This document shows, one piece after another, positions 8,104-14,818 of a DNA stretch of 26,395 nucleotides. Source of the stretch: JAVBQG01 sp031549185 (GTDB lineage Bacteria; Synergistota; Synergistia; Synergistales; Synergistaceae); contig JAVBQG010000024.1 in assembly GCA_031549185.1 (NCBI GenBank), positions 1 through 26,395 on the forward strand, in the 5' to 3' direction. The notes below the pieces were generated by a model, which saw only the letters and a program-made list of their open reading frames with translations, did no database searches and was not told the DNA's origin. A program made the position numbers and the translations under genes. Position 1 is the stretch's first letter. Each line of letters starts with the position of its first letter.

Positions 8104-8520
8104 ATGACAAGAATTATTATGGCCAGCCATGGAGATTTTTCGAAAGGAATAAAAAATGCCCTGAGCATGATCGTCGGAGAACTTGCGGTGAACGTGGAGA
8201 CCTACAGCCTCTATCCGGGGGAATCCGCCGGCGATTATGTCCGGTCGATCGAAGAAAACGTGAAATGTTCGGAAGAACGGATCTTTCTCGTGGTCGATGT
8301 CGTGGGTGGCAGCGTGTATAACGAATTCTTCACGCTGACGAAATACGCCAACGTAAGGTTGTTCACTGGCATGAACCTACCGTTGGTACTGGAGTTGGTC
8401 ACAAACGGGGAAGATTTCTCGGACGAAGACATCGATGCCGCTCTCACCAACGCGAGAGACGGCATCTGTTGTTTTTACGGCAACCGCGTGCAGAGGTCGA
8501 CGGACGACACCGATTTCTAA
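8104..8520 (+). CDS. PTS mannose/fructose/sorbose-family EIIA component
   Basis: A protein of 138 residues with the EIIA-Man fold signature: a beta strand followed by MASHGDFSKGI, where H9 is the likely phosphorylated histidine that receives phosphate from HPr. A second family segment, FLVVDVVGGSVYNEF, lies mid-protein. It is a stand-alone domain rather than the IIAB fusion of E. coli ManX. AGGGTGA lies 8 bases before the ATG. It is the first gene of a five-gene operon. Codon use in its first part is less G/C-biased than in the flanking genes, which may reflect transfer. The sugar cannot be told from the sequence. Confidence 0.9.
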   Translation: MTRIIMASHGDFSKGIKNALSMIVGELAVNVETYSLYPGESAGDYVRSIEENVKCSEERIFLVVDVVGGSVYNEFFTLTKYANVRLFTGMNLPLVLELVTNGEDFSDEDIDAALTNARDGICCFYGNRVQRSTDDTDF

Positions 8521-8539
8521 GACAAGGAAGTGAGATCGC

Positions 8540-9286
8540 ATGAGCGAATCGAAGGGGTTATTTGGCATTGACCGGCCGATCTTTGCCATGGTACATCTGA
8601 AAGGTGGCGACAGAGAGGAGAAACTGGCGATTGCCAAAAAAGAAATCGAGATATACGAACGAGGCGGGGTGGACGGAATCATCGTCGAAAACTATTTCGG
8701 CGACGCGCGCGATGTCGAAACCGTCCTGGGTTACATCCGAAGCCGCGATTTCAATCTTCTGCTGGGAGTCAACGTGCTCGACGACGACGCGCGGGGGTTC
8801 GACATGGCGACGAAATATCACGCGGACTTCCTGCAGCTCGACTCCGTCGCCGGACATCTGGAGCCGGAGTTCGATCTTGCCTTCGGAGAGTTCATCGCGC
8901 GGCGCCGGGCAACATGCCCGGCCAAGATTCTGGGGGGAGTCCGCTTCAAGTATCAGCCGTATAAATCCGGCAGAAGCCTCGAAGCGGACCTGGGAATCGG
9001 GATGGCGCGGTGCGACGCCGTCGTCGTCACACAGGACGCGACGGGACAGGAGACGTCCATGGAGAAAATCGAAACGTTTCGGCAACGGCTGGGGGCATTT
9101 CCGCTCTTCGCCGGGGCGGGCATGACGGCCCAGAATTGCGCAAAACAGCTCGCCGTCGTGGACGGCGCCATCGTGGGCAGTTATTTCAAGGACTCGTACC
9201 GGGCCGAAGGAGACGTCTGCCTCGAACACTGCCGCGCGTTTATGGATGCGGTGAACCGGGCGAGAACAGGAGGAGACGTAAAATGA
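8540..9286 (+). CDS. BtpA/SgcQ family TIM-barrel protein in a PTS operon
   Basis: A 248-residue protein of the BtpA/SgcQ family (PF03437-type). Visible features are MVHLKGG near residue 17, GGVDGIIVENYFGD near 43-56, LLGVNVLDDDA near 75-85 and a C-terminal GAGMTAQNC...DGAIVGSYFK phosphate-binding-like segment. The cyanobacterial relative BtpA is linked to photosystem I accumulation, while E. coli SgcQ lies in a PTS operon of unknown substrate. Here it separates EIIA from EIIB and shares an ATGA overlap with the IIB gene, so it is translated with the transporter. It probably acts on the imported phosphorylated compound, which is inference. No other sugar-catabolic enzyme is in the operon. Confidence 0.85.
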   Translation: MSESKGLFGIDRPIFAMVHLKGGDREEKLAIAKKEIEIYERGGVDGIIVENYFGDARDVETVLGYIRSRDFNLLLGVNVLDDDARGFDMATKYHADFLQLDSVAGHLEPEFDLAFGEFIARRRATCPAKILGGVRFKYQPYKSGRSLEADLGIGMARCDAVVVTQDATGQETSMEKIETFRQRLGAFPLFAGAGMTAQNCAKQLAVVDGAIVGSYFKDSYRAEGDVCLEHCRAFMDAVNRARTGGDVK

Positions 9287-9753
9287 TCAAACTTGTCAGG
9301 GTCGACCACCGCCTCCTCCACGGACAGGTCGCTTTTTCGTGGACAAAATACCTGGACGCGGATTGCGTACTGATCGCGAGCGACACGCTCGTGGGCGACG
9401 AGCTCAGGCGGAGCGCAATGAAGATCGCCACGCCCGGCGGCGTCAAGCTGGTCATGAAATCCGTGAAGGACTCCATCGAGGCCCTCAACGGCGGCGTGAC
9501 CGACAAATACAAACTGTTCATCCTCGTCGAATCGATTGAGGACGCCTGGCGGCTTTCCGAAAAGGTGGACGCAATCAAGAGCGTCAACCTCGGAGGGATG
9601 AAGAACGCCCCGGATCGAAAGCAGATATCGAAAGCGGTGCACGTGAGCGACGTGGACATCGAATATCTGAAAAAGATACGGAACAAGGGTGTGGCGCTCG
9701 AAATACGCCTCGTTCCCAACGATACCGCGCAGGATCCAATGGATTTGATATAA
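9283..9753 (+). CDS. PTS mannose/fructose/sorbose-family EIIB component
   Basis: A protein of 156 residues with the family phosphorylation motif VDHRLLHGQV at residues 7-16; H13 is the expected phosphohistidine that passes phosphate to the sugar. ATG at 9283 overlaps the stop of the SgcQ-like gene (ATGA) and has AGGAGGA upstream. A longer in-frame reading from 9010 is rejected because it runs inside the previous gene. The cytoplasmic IIB works with EIIA (8104) and the membrane IIC/IID pair. A 131-base structured gap separates it from IIC. Confidence 0.93.
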   Translation: MIKLVRVDHRLLHGQVAFSWTKYLDADCVLIASDTLVGDELRRSAMKIATPGGVKLVMKSVKDSIEALNGGVTDKYKLFILVESIEDAWRLSEKVDAIKSVNLGGMKNAPDRKQISKAVHVSDVDIEYLKKIRNKGVALEIRLVPNDTAQDPMDLI

Positions 9754-9865
9754 GGAAACACTGATTAAACCACGCAGGCGACAATTTGTTCCTGTAAGAG
9801 TGCCGGAATCGCAAGGGTTTGCAATCTTTGCCCTTTTAGGCTTCTAACGATAAATCAGTCTTTTC
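9754..9865. repeat. Small inverted-repeat element between PTS IIB and IIC (MITE-like or attenuator)
   Basis: Immediately after the IIB stop codon, GGAAACACTGATTAAA (9754-9769) is answered by an inverted copy at 9850-9865 with 12 of 16 positions matching, including an unbroken 7-base core (9760-9766 with 9853-9859). Smaller pairings lie inside, and a CTTTTC tract follows the right core. It could be a remnant miniature mobile element, or an mRNA structure tuning membrane IIC/IID against soluble IIA/IIB. No target duplication could be established. Confidence 0.4.
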
Positions 9866-9884
9866 ATAACTGGGGGAATTCCGA

Positions 9885-10652
9885 ATGCATTCGACATTGT
9901 TACAGGCCATCCTTCTCGGCCTCATCGCCTTCTTCGGATATATGCACTCGTATGTGGGGAGCACCATGCACAATCGCCCCATCATCATCGCCCCGCTCGT
10001 CGGACTCGTTCTCGGGGACATGCAGAAGGGGATCATGATCGGGGCGACTCTGGAGTTGATATGGATGGGGGCCTTCCCTATCGGGGCGAGCAATCCTCCG
10101 GACATGGTCTCCGGCTCGATCATCGGAACGGCTTTCGCGATCATCAGCGGTCAGGAAATATCTGCGGCAGTCGCGCTCGCCGTCCCGGTCGCCTCGCTCG
10201 TTCTCATATTCGACAACGCGATGATGACATTTTTCGTCCCCGCCCTCTCCGCGAAAGCGGATCGCTACGCGGCGTCCGGCGACTACAAGGGGGTCGAGCG
10301 GATGCACTACTTCGCCGTCCTGGGCCTGAAGGGGGCGCTGTCCGTGATCGTAGCCATCGGCTATTACATCGGCGCGCCTCTTGTCACAGGGATTCTGTCG
10401 ATGATTCCACCTTTCGTCACGGAAGGGCTGAACGTCGCGACAGGTCTGCTGCCCGCAATCGGTTTCGCCATGCTGGCCAAGATGATCGTGACGAAAAAGC
10501 TCATCCCCTTCTTCTTTCTCGGTTTCCTTCTGACGACTTACATGAAGATTCCGGTGCTGGGTGTGGCGTTGTTCGGAATTGTGATCGCCGTCCTGATCAG
10601 TGGACAATGGGGCGGGGACAAGGGGGTAACGACAAATGACAACGAATTCTAA
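9885..10652 (+). CDS. PTS mannose/fructose/sorbose-family EIIC membrane component
   Basis: A 255-residue integral membrane protein with many hydrophobic helices and the EIIC-sorbose pattern: an N-terminal AILLGLIAFFGY helix, then PLVGLVLGDMQKGIMIGATLELIWMG near residues 37-63, and GASNPPDMV. It forms the sugar translocation path together with EIID. The start has GGGGG upstream. The last 17 bases overlap the IID gene, so IIC and IID are probably translated in equal amounts. Confidence 0.94.
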   Translation: MHSTLLQAILLGLIAFFGYMHSYVGSTMHNRPIIIAPLVGLVLGDMQKGIMIGATLELIWMGAFPIGASNPPDMVSGSIIGTAFAIISGQEISAAVALAVPVASLVLIFDNAMMTFFVPALSAKADRYAASGDYKGVERMHYFAVLGLKGALSVIVAIGYYIGAPLVTGILSMIPPFVTEGLNVATGLLPAIGFAMLAKMIVTKKLIPFFFLGFLLTTYMKIPVLGVALFGIVIAVLISGQWGGDKGVTTNDNEF

Positions 10653-11451
10653 GTCGAAAATAGGGAAGAAGGAATTCCGGCAGTCCTACACCCGTTCGTG
10701 CACGCTGGACGCCTCGTGGAATTACGAACGCATGCAAAACCTGGCCTTCGCCTACACGATGATCCCGATCCTCAAAGCGGTGTGCAAAACGAAGGAGGAG
10801 ATGGCCAAGGCGCTCAAGAGGCACCTGGAATTCTTCTCCACGACACCTCACATCTGCACGCTTCTCGTGGGCATTCTCGGCGCGATGGAGGAAGCGAATC
10901 AAAACGACGAGGACTTCGACGAAAACTCGATCAACGCCGTAAAGGCCTCCCTGATGGGGCCGATGGCTGGCATCGGGGACTCGCTCATCTGGGGCACGCT
11001 TCGGGTCATCGCGGCGGGGATCGCCATTTCATTCTCTCTCAACGGAAGTATCCTGGGACCCATCCTCTTCTTTGTCATCATCAACGTTCCCTGCTACTTC
11101 CTGCGCTACTTCTGCCTGCAGCAGGGGCTCAAGGTCGGAACGAGTTTTTTGCGGGACTTCAGCAAGACGAACATCATGCAACGCCTGACGGAGTCGGCCT
11201 CCGTTCTCGGCCTGATGGTAATCGGCTCCATGGTGGCCTCGATGATTACGCTCCAGATCCCGTTCACGGTGGGGGCGGGAAAGTTCGCCCAGCCGCTCCA
11301 GACTTACTTCGACGAAATCATGCCGGGGATGCTGCCCCTCATCGCGTTCGGGGTGATGTATTACCTGCTCAACAAGAAATTCAAAACGACGACTCTGCTC
11401 CTCTGGGTTTTCATCCTGTCCGTGGTGGGCAAATACTTCGGCGTGGTGTAG
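10636..11451 (+). CDS. PTS mannose/fructose/sorbose-family EIID membrane component
   Basis: A 271-residue membrane protein of the EIID-Man type. Diagnostic segments are NYERMQNLAFAYTMIPIL near residues 29-46, the FFSTTP motif and LMGPMAGIGDSLIWGTLR. Hydrophobic helices fill the C-terminal half. It pairs with EIIC, a type of subunit found only in this PTS family. AAGGGGG lies upstream of the ATG, which sits inside the end of IIC. It is the last gene of the operon; a hairpin follows 17 bases after the stop. Neither HPr nor enzyme I is encoded nearby, so they must be elsewhere. Confidence 0.95.
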   Translation: MTTNSKSKIGKKEFRQSYTRSCTLDASWNYERMQNLAFAYTMIPILKAVCKTKEEMAKALKRHLEFFSTTPHICTLLVGILGAMEEANQNDEDFDENSINAVKASLMGPMAGIGDSLIWGTLRVIAAGIAISFSLNGSILGPILFFVIINVPCYFLRYFCLQQGLKVGTSFLRDFSKTNIMQRLTESASVLGLMVIGSMVASMITLQIPFTVGAGKFAQPLQTYFDEIMPGMLPLIAFGVMYYLLNKKFKTTTLLLWVFILSVVGKYFGVV

Positions 11452-11468
11452 GAAAAAGCCTTCCCAGC

Positions 11469-11511
11469 ATCAAAGGCGCGAGGGGGGACATGGCTCCTCC
11501 GCGCCTTTGAT
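11469..11511. terminator. Hairpin between the convergent PTS operon and ald
   Basis: A perfect 12-bp stem, ATCAAAGGCGCG (11469-11480) with its complement at 11500-11511, lies between two convergent transcription units. There is no T-run directly after it on either strand, so it is a probable but atypical terminator or mRNA-end stabiliser. The remaining bases up to 11594 show no gene. Confidence 0.55.
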
Positions 11512-11594
11512 ACCAAGCCACAATCAAAAGGGTGTTCGGGGGTTCGGCTCGCGATGCATTCCATCATAACTCCGGACCACATCTTGTCCGCTTT

Positions 11595-12722
11595 TTACGC
11601 GAACAGCGCGCTCTCCGGTTCGACGTAACAACCCACCAGGCCGCAGGCCTCGGCCACGGCTCGGATCGTCAATTTTCCTCCATGGGTATTGAGCCCCTTC
11701 ATGAGGGCGGCGTTTTCCGAACAGGCGCGCCGCGCGCCCTTGCTCGCGATCTGCAGGCCGTAGGCGGTGGTGACGTTAGACAGGGCGATCGTCGACGTCC
11801 TCGGATACGCGCCCGGCATGTTCGCGACGCAGTAGTGCACGACGCCCTCATCGAGAAAGACGGGGTCGTCGTGCGTCGTTGGGCGCGACGTCTCCGCCAC
11901 GCCCCCCTGGTCGATGGCGACGTCGACGAAGACGGCCCCCGGTTTCATCGTCCGCATGAGTTCCCTCGTCACCAGTTTGGGCGCTCTCGCGCCCCCGGGC
12001 AGCAGGACCGCGCCGATGACGATGTCCGCCGTCTTGAGTTCGTCGGCGATCGTCAGCGGGTCGCTGTAGACGGGGACGCAGTTGTCCGGCATCACCTCGG
12101 AGAGGTAGGCGAGCCTGTCGTGGTTCACGTCGGTGACGGTCGTCCTTGTGCCGAGCCCCGCCGCCACGCGTGCCGCGTTGATTCCGACCGTGCCGCCGCC
12201 CAGGATCAGCACGTTGGCTGGAACGACGCCCGGCGCGCCCATGGCGAGCAACCCTCTGCCGCCGAACGTCCGGCTGAGGAAGTAGGTCCCCATGATGGCG
12301 GACATGCGCCCGGCGACTTCGCTCATCGGGCGAAGCAGGGGAAGTGCGCCCGCGGCGGTCGCCACGGTTTCGTAGGCGATTCCGGTGACGCCGCTCTCGA
12401 CGCAGGCTTTCGTGAGCGTCACGTTCGCCGCGAGGTGCAGATAGGTGTAGAGAATCTGGCCGGGCTTCATCAGAGGATATTCCGCGTCGAGCGGTTCCTT
12501 CACCTTGACGATCATCTCGGCGTAATCCCAAACCTCCTTCGCCGTCTCCAGAATCCTCGCGCCGACCGCGCTATACTCCTCGTCGGCGAAGCCCGCTCCC
12601 ATTCCCGCGCCGCGTTCGAGGGCGACTTCGTGTCCCGCCCCCACATAGGCGGACGCCGCACCCGGCGTCAAACCGACCCTGTACTCGCGATTTTTGATTT
12701 CCTTGGGGCAACCGACCTTCAT
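11595..12722 (-). CDS. ald: Alanine dehydrogenase (EC 1.4.1.1)
   Basis: Catalyses NAD-dependent oxidative deamination of L-alanine to pyruvate and ammonia, or the reverse. The protein has 375 residues against about 375 for the family. From the chosen ATG, the catalytic residues fall at the same numbers as in characterised enzymes: R15 (EYRVGLTP), K75 (VKVKEPL) and H96 (YLHLAAN). The NAD-binding motif LGGGTVG lies at 174-180. ATG at 12722 has AAGGAGG 8 bases upstream; the TTG two codons further upstream is less likely. It lies downstream of the solute-binding-protein gene on the same strand but is separated by about 100 bases, so it may have its own promoter. It fits an amino-acid-fermenting lifestyle. 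Confidence 0.96.
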   Translation of the reverse strand: MKVGCPKEIKNREYRVGLTPGAASAYVGAGHEVALERGAGMGAGFADEEYSAVGARILETAKEVWDYAEMIVKVKEPLDAEYPLMKPGQILYTYLHLAANVTLTKACVESGVTGIAYETVATAAGALPLLRPMSEVAGRMSAIMGTYFLSRTFGGRGLLAMGAPGVVPANVLILGGGTVGINAARVAAGLGTRTTVTDVNHDRLAYLSEVMPDNCVPVYSDPLTIADELKTADIVIGAVLLPGGARAPKLVTRELMRTMKPGAVFVDVAIDQGGVAETSRPTTHDDPVFLDEGVVHYCVANMPGAYPRTSTIALSNVTTAYGLQIASKGARRACSENAALMKGLNTHGGKLTIRAVAEACGLVGCYVEPESALFA

Positions 12723-12784
12723 ACGCAAGACCTCCTTCTTGACTTGTCAGAAGCAAAATACTTGCATATGATATTTTCGCGCCG

Positions 12785-12803
12785 CTTTGCGGGAGGCGCA
12801 AAG
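12785..12803. other. Small hairpin between the binding-protein gene and ald
   Basis: CTTTGCG and CGCAAAG form a perfect 7-bp stem with a 5-base loop (12785-12791 with 12797-12803). It lies 21 bases after the stop of the - strand solute-binding-protein gene and upstream of ald. No T-run follows, so a terminator is only possible. A regulator-binding palindrome for ald is an alternative. Confidence 0.3.
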
Positions 12804-12824
12804 TGGATACGCGCAATCTTGCGG

Positions 12825-13703
12825 CTATTTCGTCGCGAACGGCCTGATTTCCGCAAGGGTGAAGCCGTTGATCGTTTTCGAGGCCTTCTCCCCGACGAGC
12901 CACTCCGCCAGTTTTTCGGCGTTCTTCGTGCGCTCCTCGCGAAAGCCCTGATGATCGACCAGGCAGAGGTAATGGGTATGGAAGGCGCCCGTGCCCGCCA
13001 TTTTAACGAGCGACTCGGGCGCGCGGGTCGACGTCAGGTATTGCGCGAACGCGCCGGCCGTCGTCAGCGTGTACCCCCCCTCTTCCTCCACCTGCAGCAG
13101 CAGGCTGAGATCGTCCCGTCCGGATTCGACGTAGTTCACGTTGGTACCCGGGCTTGAGACGCCCGCTTCCCGCCACAGCTTGGCCTCCTGCTCGCCCGTC
13201 CATGCGTCGTCCATCGGAGTGAAGAAGATTTTTTTCGCAACGAAGAGCTCTTTCATGATCTCCGCCGTTTTTTTCCCTTCGTATCTCTTCTCTTCGCCTT
13301 TGGGGCCCACCAGAATCAGCTCGCTCCCGAACAGGGGGATCCGATCCTGCAGCGCGCCCCGGTCGCCCAGGTTTTTGACGAACGCCTCGTCGCCCGTGAT
13401 TACGAGGTCGTACGTGCCGCTCGCGACACTCACCGCGAGCTGCTCGGGGCTGCCCGCGGAGATCCTGTCGAGCGAGTCCCAGGCCGGTTTTACGGGGAGC
13501 AGATTCCCCATCGCCCGATCGATCTCGAGAAGCAGCAATCCCGCCGCCGATCCGTTTTCGTAGTCCAGGATGCGTACGCGCCCCGGTTGGGAACCGAAGG
13601 GCGAAGGGGTGGGAGAGGCCGCGAGGGCGCTTTCGCCCGCGAGGAACAGGACGATCAGAGAGAGCGATAGAAGGAGGTAGACAAATTTTTTCGGAGTCGT
13701 CAT
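12825..13703 (-). CDS. Periplasmic substrate-binding protein, TupA/PBP-like
   Basis: A 292-residue exported protein. The N-terminus has lysines at 5-6, a hydrophobic stretch at 7-22 and a likely cleavage after ALA at residue 28. The body reads as a type II periplasmic binding protein, with a segment SVASGTYDLVITGDEAFV and another VAKKIFFTPMDDAWTGEQEAKLW that resemble tungstate/molybdate-type binding proteins (TupA-like). The ATG is preceded by GAGAGGTGA. No permease or ATPase gene is next to it, so either the transporter is encoded elsewhere or the protein acts alone as a receptor. Ligand identity is uncertain. Confidence 0.65.
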   Translation of the reverse strand: MTTPKKFVYLLLSLSLIVLFLAGESALAASPTPSPFGSQPGRVRILDYENGSAAGLLLLEIDRAMGNLLPVKPAWDSLDRISAGSPEQLAVSVASGTYDLVITGDEAFVKNLGDRGALQDRIPLFGSELILVGPKGEEKRYEGKKTAEIMKELFVAKKIFFTPMDDAWTGEQEAKLWREAGVSSPGTNVNYVESGRDDLSLLLQVEEEGGYTLTTAGAFAQYLTSTRAPESLVKMAGTGAFHTHYLCLVDHQGFREERTKNAEKLAEWLVGEKASKTINGFTLAEIRPFATK

Positions 13704-13730
13704 ATGAGGTCACCTCTCGTTCGTCAAAAA

Positions 13731-13790
13731 GGCCTCCCCCTCGACGCGCTTTTCGCGCGTCGATCCCCCCCTAAAGGAGGGGACGAGGAG
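13731..13790. repeat. REP-like double-hairpin element, copy A
   Basis: This copy contains two hairpins: CGACGCGC/GCGCGTCG around TTTT (13742-13762) and CCCCCC/GGAGGGG around TAAA (13765-13782). Copy B at 13903-13964 is the same unit in the opposite orientation. The left hairpin stem differs in sequence between copies but keeps pairing, which argues that the fold matters. It lies just upstream of the binding-protein gene and may affect its transcript or that of the Memo-like gene. Confidence 0.65.
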
Positions 13791-13808
13791 GGTATGGATT
13801 TTCCCAGG

Positions 13809-13836
13809 CCCTCGGTCCCCGAGCGGAGTCGAAGGG
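13809..13836. repeat. Imperfect palindrome resembling a widespread intergenic repeat
   Basis: The segment beginning CCCTCGGTCCCCGAGCGG and ending GTCGAAGGG forms an imperfect hairpin. It resembles the CGACTCCGCTCAGGGACCG-type short repeats found in intergenic regions of many unrelated bacteria. It sits between the two REP-like copies. The similarity is from memory and was not searched. Confidence 0.35.
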
Positions 13837-13902
13837 CGGTTGCTGCGCCGAAGCCGTTTCGCGGAAATATTTTCAAAACACGAGACAGAATACAACGAGA
13901 AA

Positions 13903-13964
13903 CATCCTCGTCCCCCTCTTCAGAGGGGGATCGGCCGCAAAAAGCGGCCGAGGGGGAGGGCTCC
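13903..13964. repeat. REP-like double-hairpin element, copy B (inverted relative to copy A)
   Basis: The reverse complement of this stretch aligns with 13731-13790 over its whole length. Hairpins are CCCCCTCT/AGAGGGGG (13912-13929) and CGGCCGC/GCGGCCG around AAAAA (13932-13950). It abuts the stop codon of the Memo-like gene, so it lies at the 3' end of that - strand transcript and could act in termination or mRNA protection. Confidence 0.65.
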
Positions 13965-14818
13965 TACTTCCTCAACAACATCGCCGCGTAACTCGTGCAG
14001 AGAGCGGCAGGTTCGCCGCCGAGTGCGGCGGAGTCGGTTCGTTCGAGGAGCTCTGCGCTGCGCGCTCCGAGCGACTTCGTCAGTTTCAGGAGCAGGGCGC
14101 AGGCCGTTCCCGCGTCGATGTCGCACCTTCGAGCGGCCAGCCGGTCGAACGATGCGATCGCCGCCAGGCTGCGCTCGTCCTCCTTCGCCGCTTCGAGCGG
14201 GGACTTACCGTGCGAGAAGTCCATGCTCAGGACGAAGAGGTCGCCCGGGCGATGCGCGCGCGATATCGCTTTCTCGATCAGGCGCAGCGCTTGGTCCGTG
14301 GCGCGCCAGTGCAGGACGATCGGCACGACGCGTGCCGTCGGAAAGTAGTGTGCGATGGCGGGGATGTGGATCGTGACGCCGTGCTCCCGCTCGAACAGGA
14401 ACGGTTCGTCCCGCGCGATGCCGGTCCCGATCAACGCGCTCGTGCCCGCCAGGTCGGCTTCGAGCACGCGCGCGTTCGTCTCCCAATCGGCCGTCGCCGT
14501 CGAGAGGTCCGCCCGGCTGCGCCGAAAGTGGTCGGGGGCGAACAGCCACACGCGGCGAATTATCTGTCCGCTCGAGGCGATCCGCTCGTAGAAGCGCTCG
14601 ATGACGCCGATCGCGAGGCCGTGATGGGGCACGATGCCCGCGACGATCTCGCCCCCTTTTCTCGTGTCGTTGCCGACGGGGCGAGGAGGGAGGGCGGCAT
14701 CTCCGAAAAGATCGCCGTATGGGGAATGCAGGAGCCTCGATCCATCCATGGCGTCGCCCCCAGTCGCAAAGACGGCCAGCGAGAGGAGGGCGATCAGAAC
14801 TGCAGGCGCTTGTACCAT
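13964..14818 (-). CDS. Exported Memo-like protein (AmmeMemoRadiSam system protein B family)
   Basis: A 284-residue protein of the Memo family. Family positions rich in histidine and acidic residues are present: PHHG at 64-67, PDHF at 96-99, EREHG at 143-147 and SMDFSHG at 198-204. Memo proteins resemble metal-dependent dioxygenases and related hydrolases. Unusually, the N-terminus (residues 4-23, APAVLIALLSLAVFATGGDA) looks like a signal peptide, so it is probably exported or membrane-anchored. ATG at 14818 was chosen because it lies just inside the upstream DUF3160 gene (25-base overlap) and gives that signal; longer readings run through the other gene. The AMMECR1 and radical-SAM partners usual for this family are not nearby. 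Its reaction is unknown. Confidence 0.72.
   Translation of the reverse strand: MVQAPAVLIALLSLAVFATGGDAMDGSRLLHSPYGDLFGDAALPPRPVGNDTRKGGEIVAGIVPHHGLAIGVIERFYERIASSGQIIRRVWLFAPDHFRRSRADLSTATADWETNARVLEADLAGTSALIGTGIARDEPFLFEREHGVTIHIPAIAHYFPTARVVPIVLHWRATDQALRLIEKAISRAHRPGDLFVLSMDFSHGKSPLEAAKEDERSLAAIASFDRLAARRCDIDAGTACALLLKLTKSLGARSAELLERTDSAALGGEPAALCTSYAAMLLRK

Noticed and set aside
11532..13157. 541-codon open frame on the + strand opposite ald and the binding protein
   Set aside because: Arg/Asp/His-rich shadow translation; the - strand carries alanine dehydrogenase with all catalytic residues.
13704..13991. Small open frame of 95 codons through the intergenic repeats
   Set aside because: It consists of translated hairpin repeats and lacks a convincing ribosome site.
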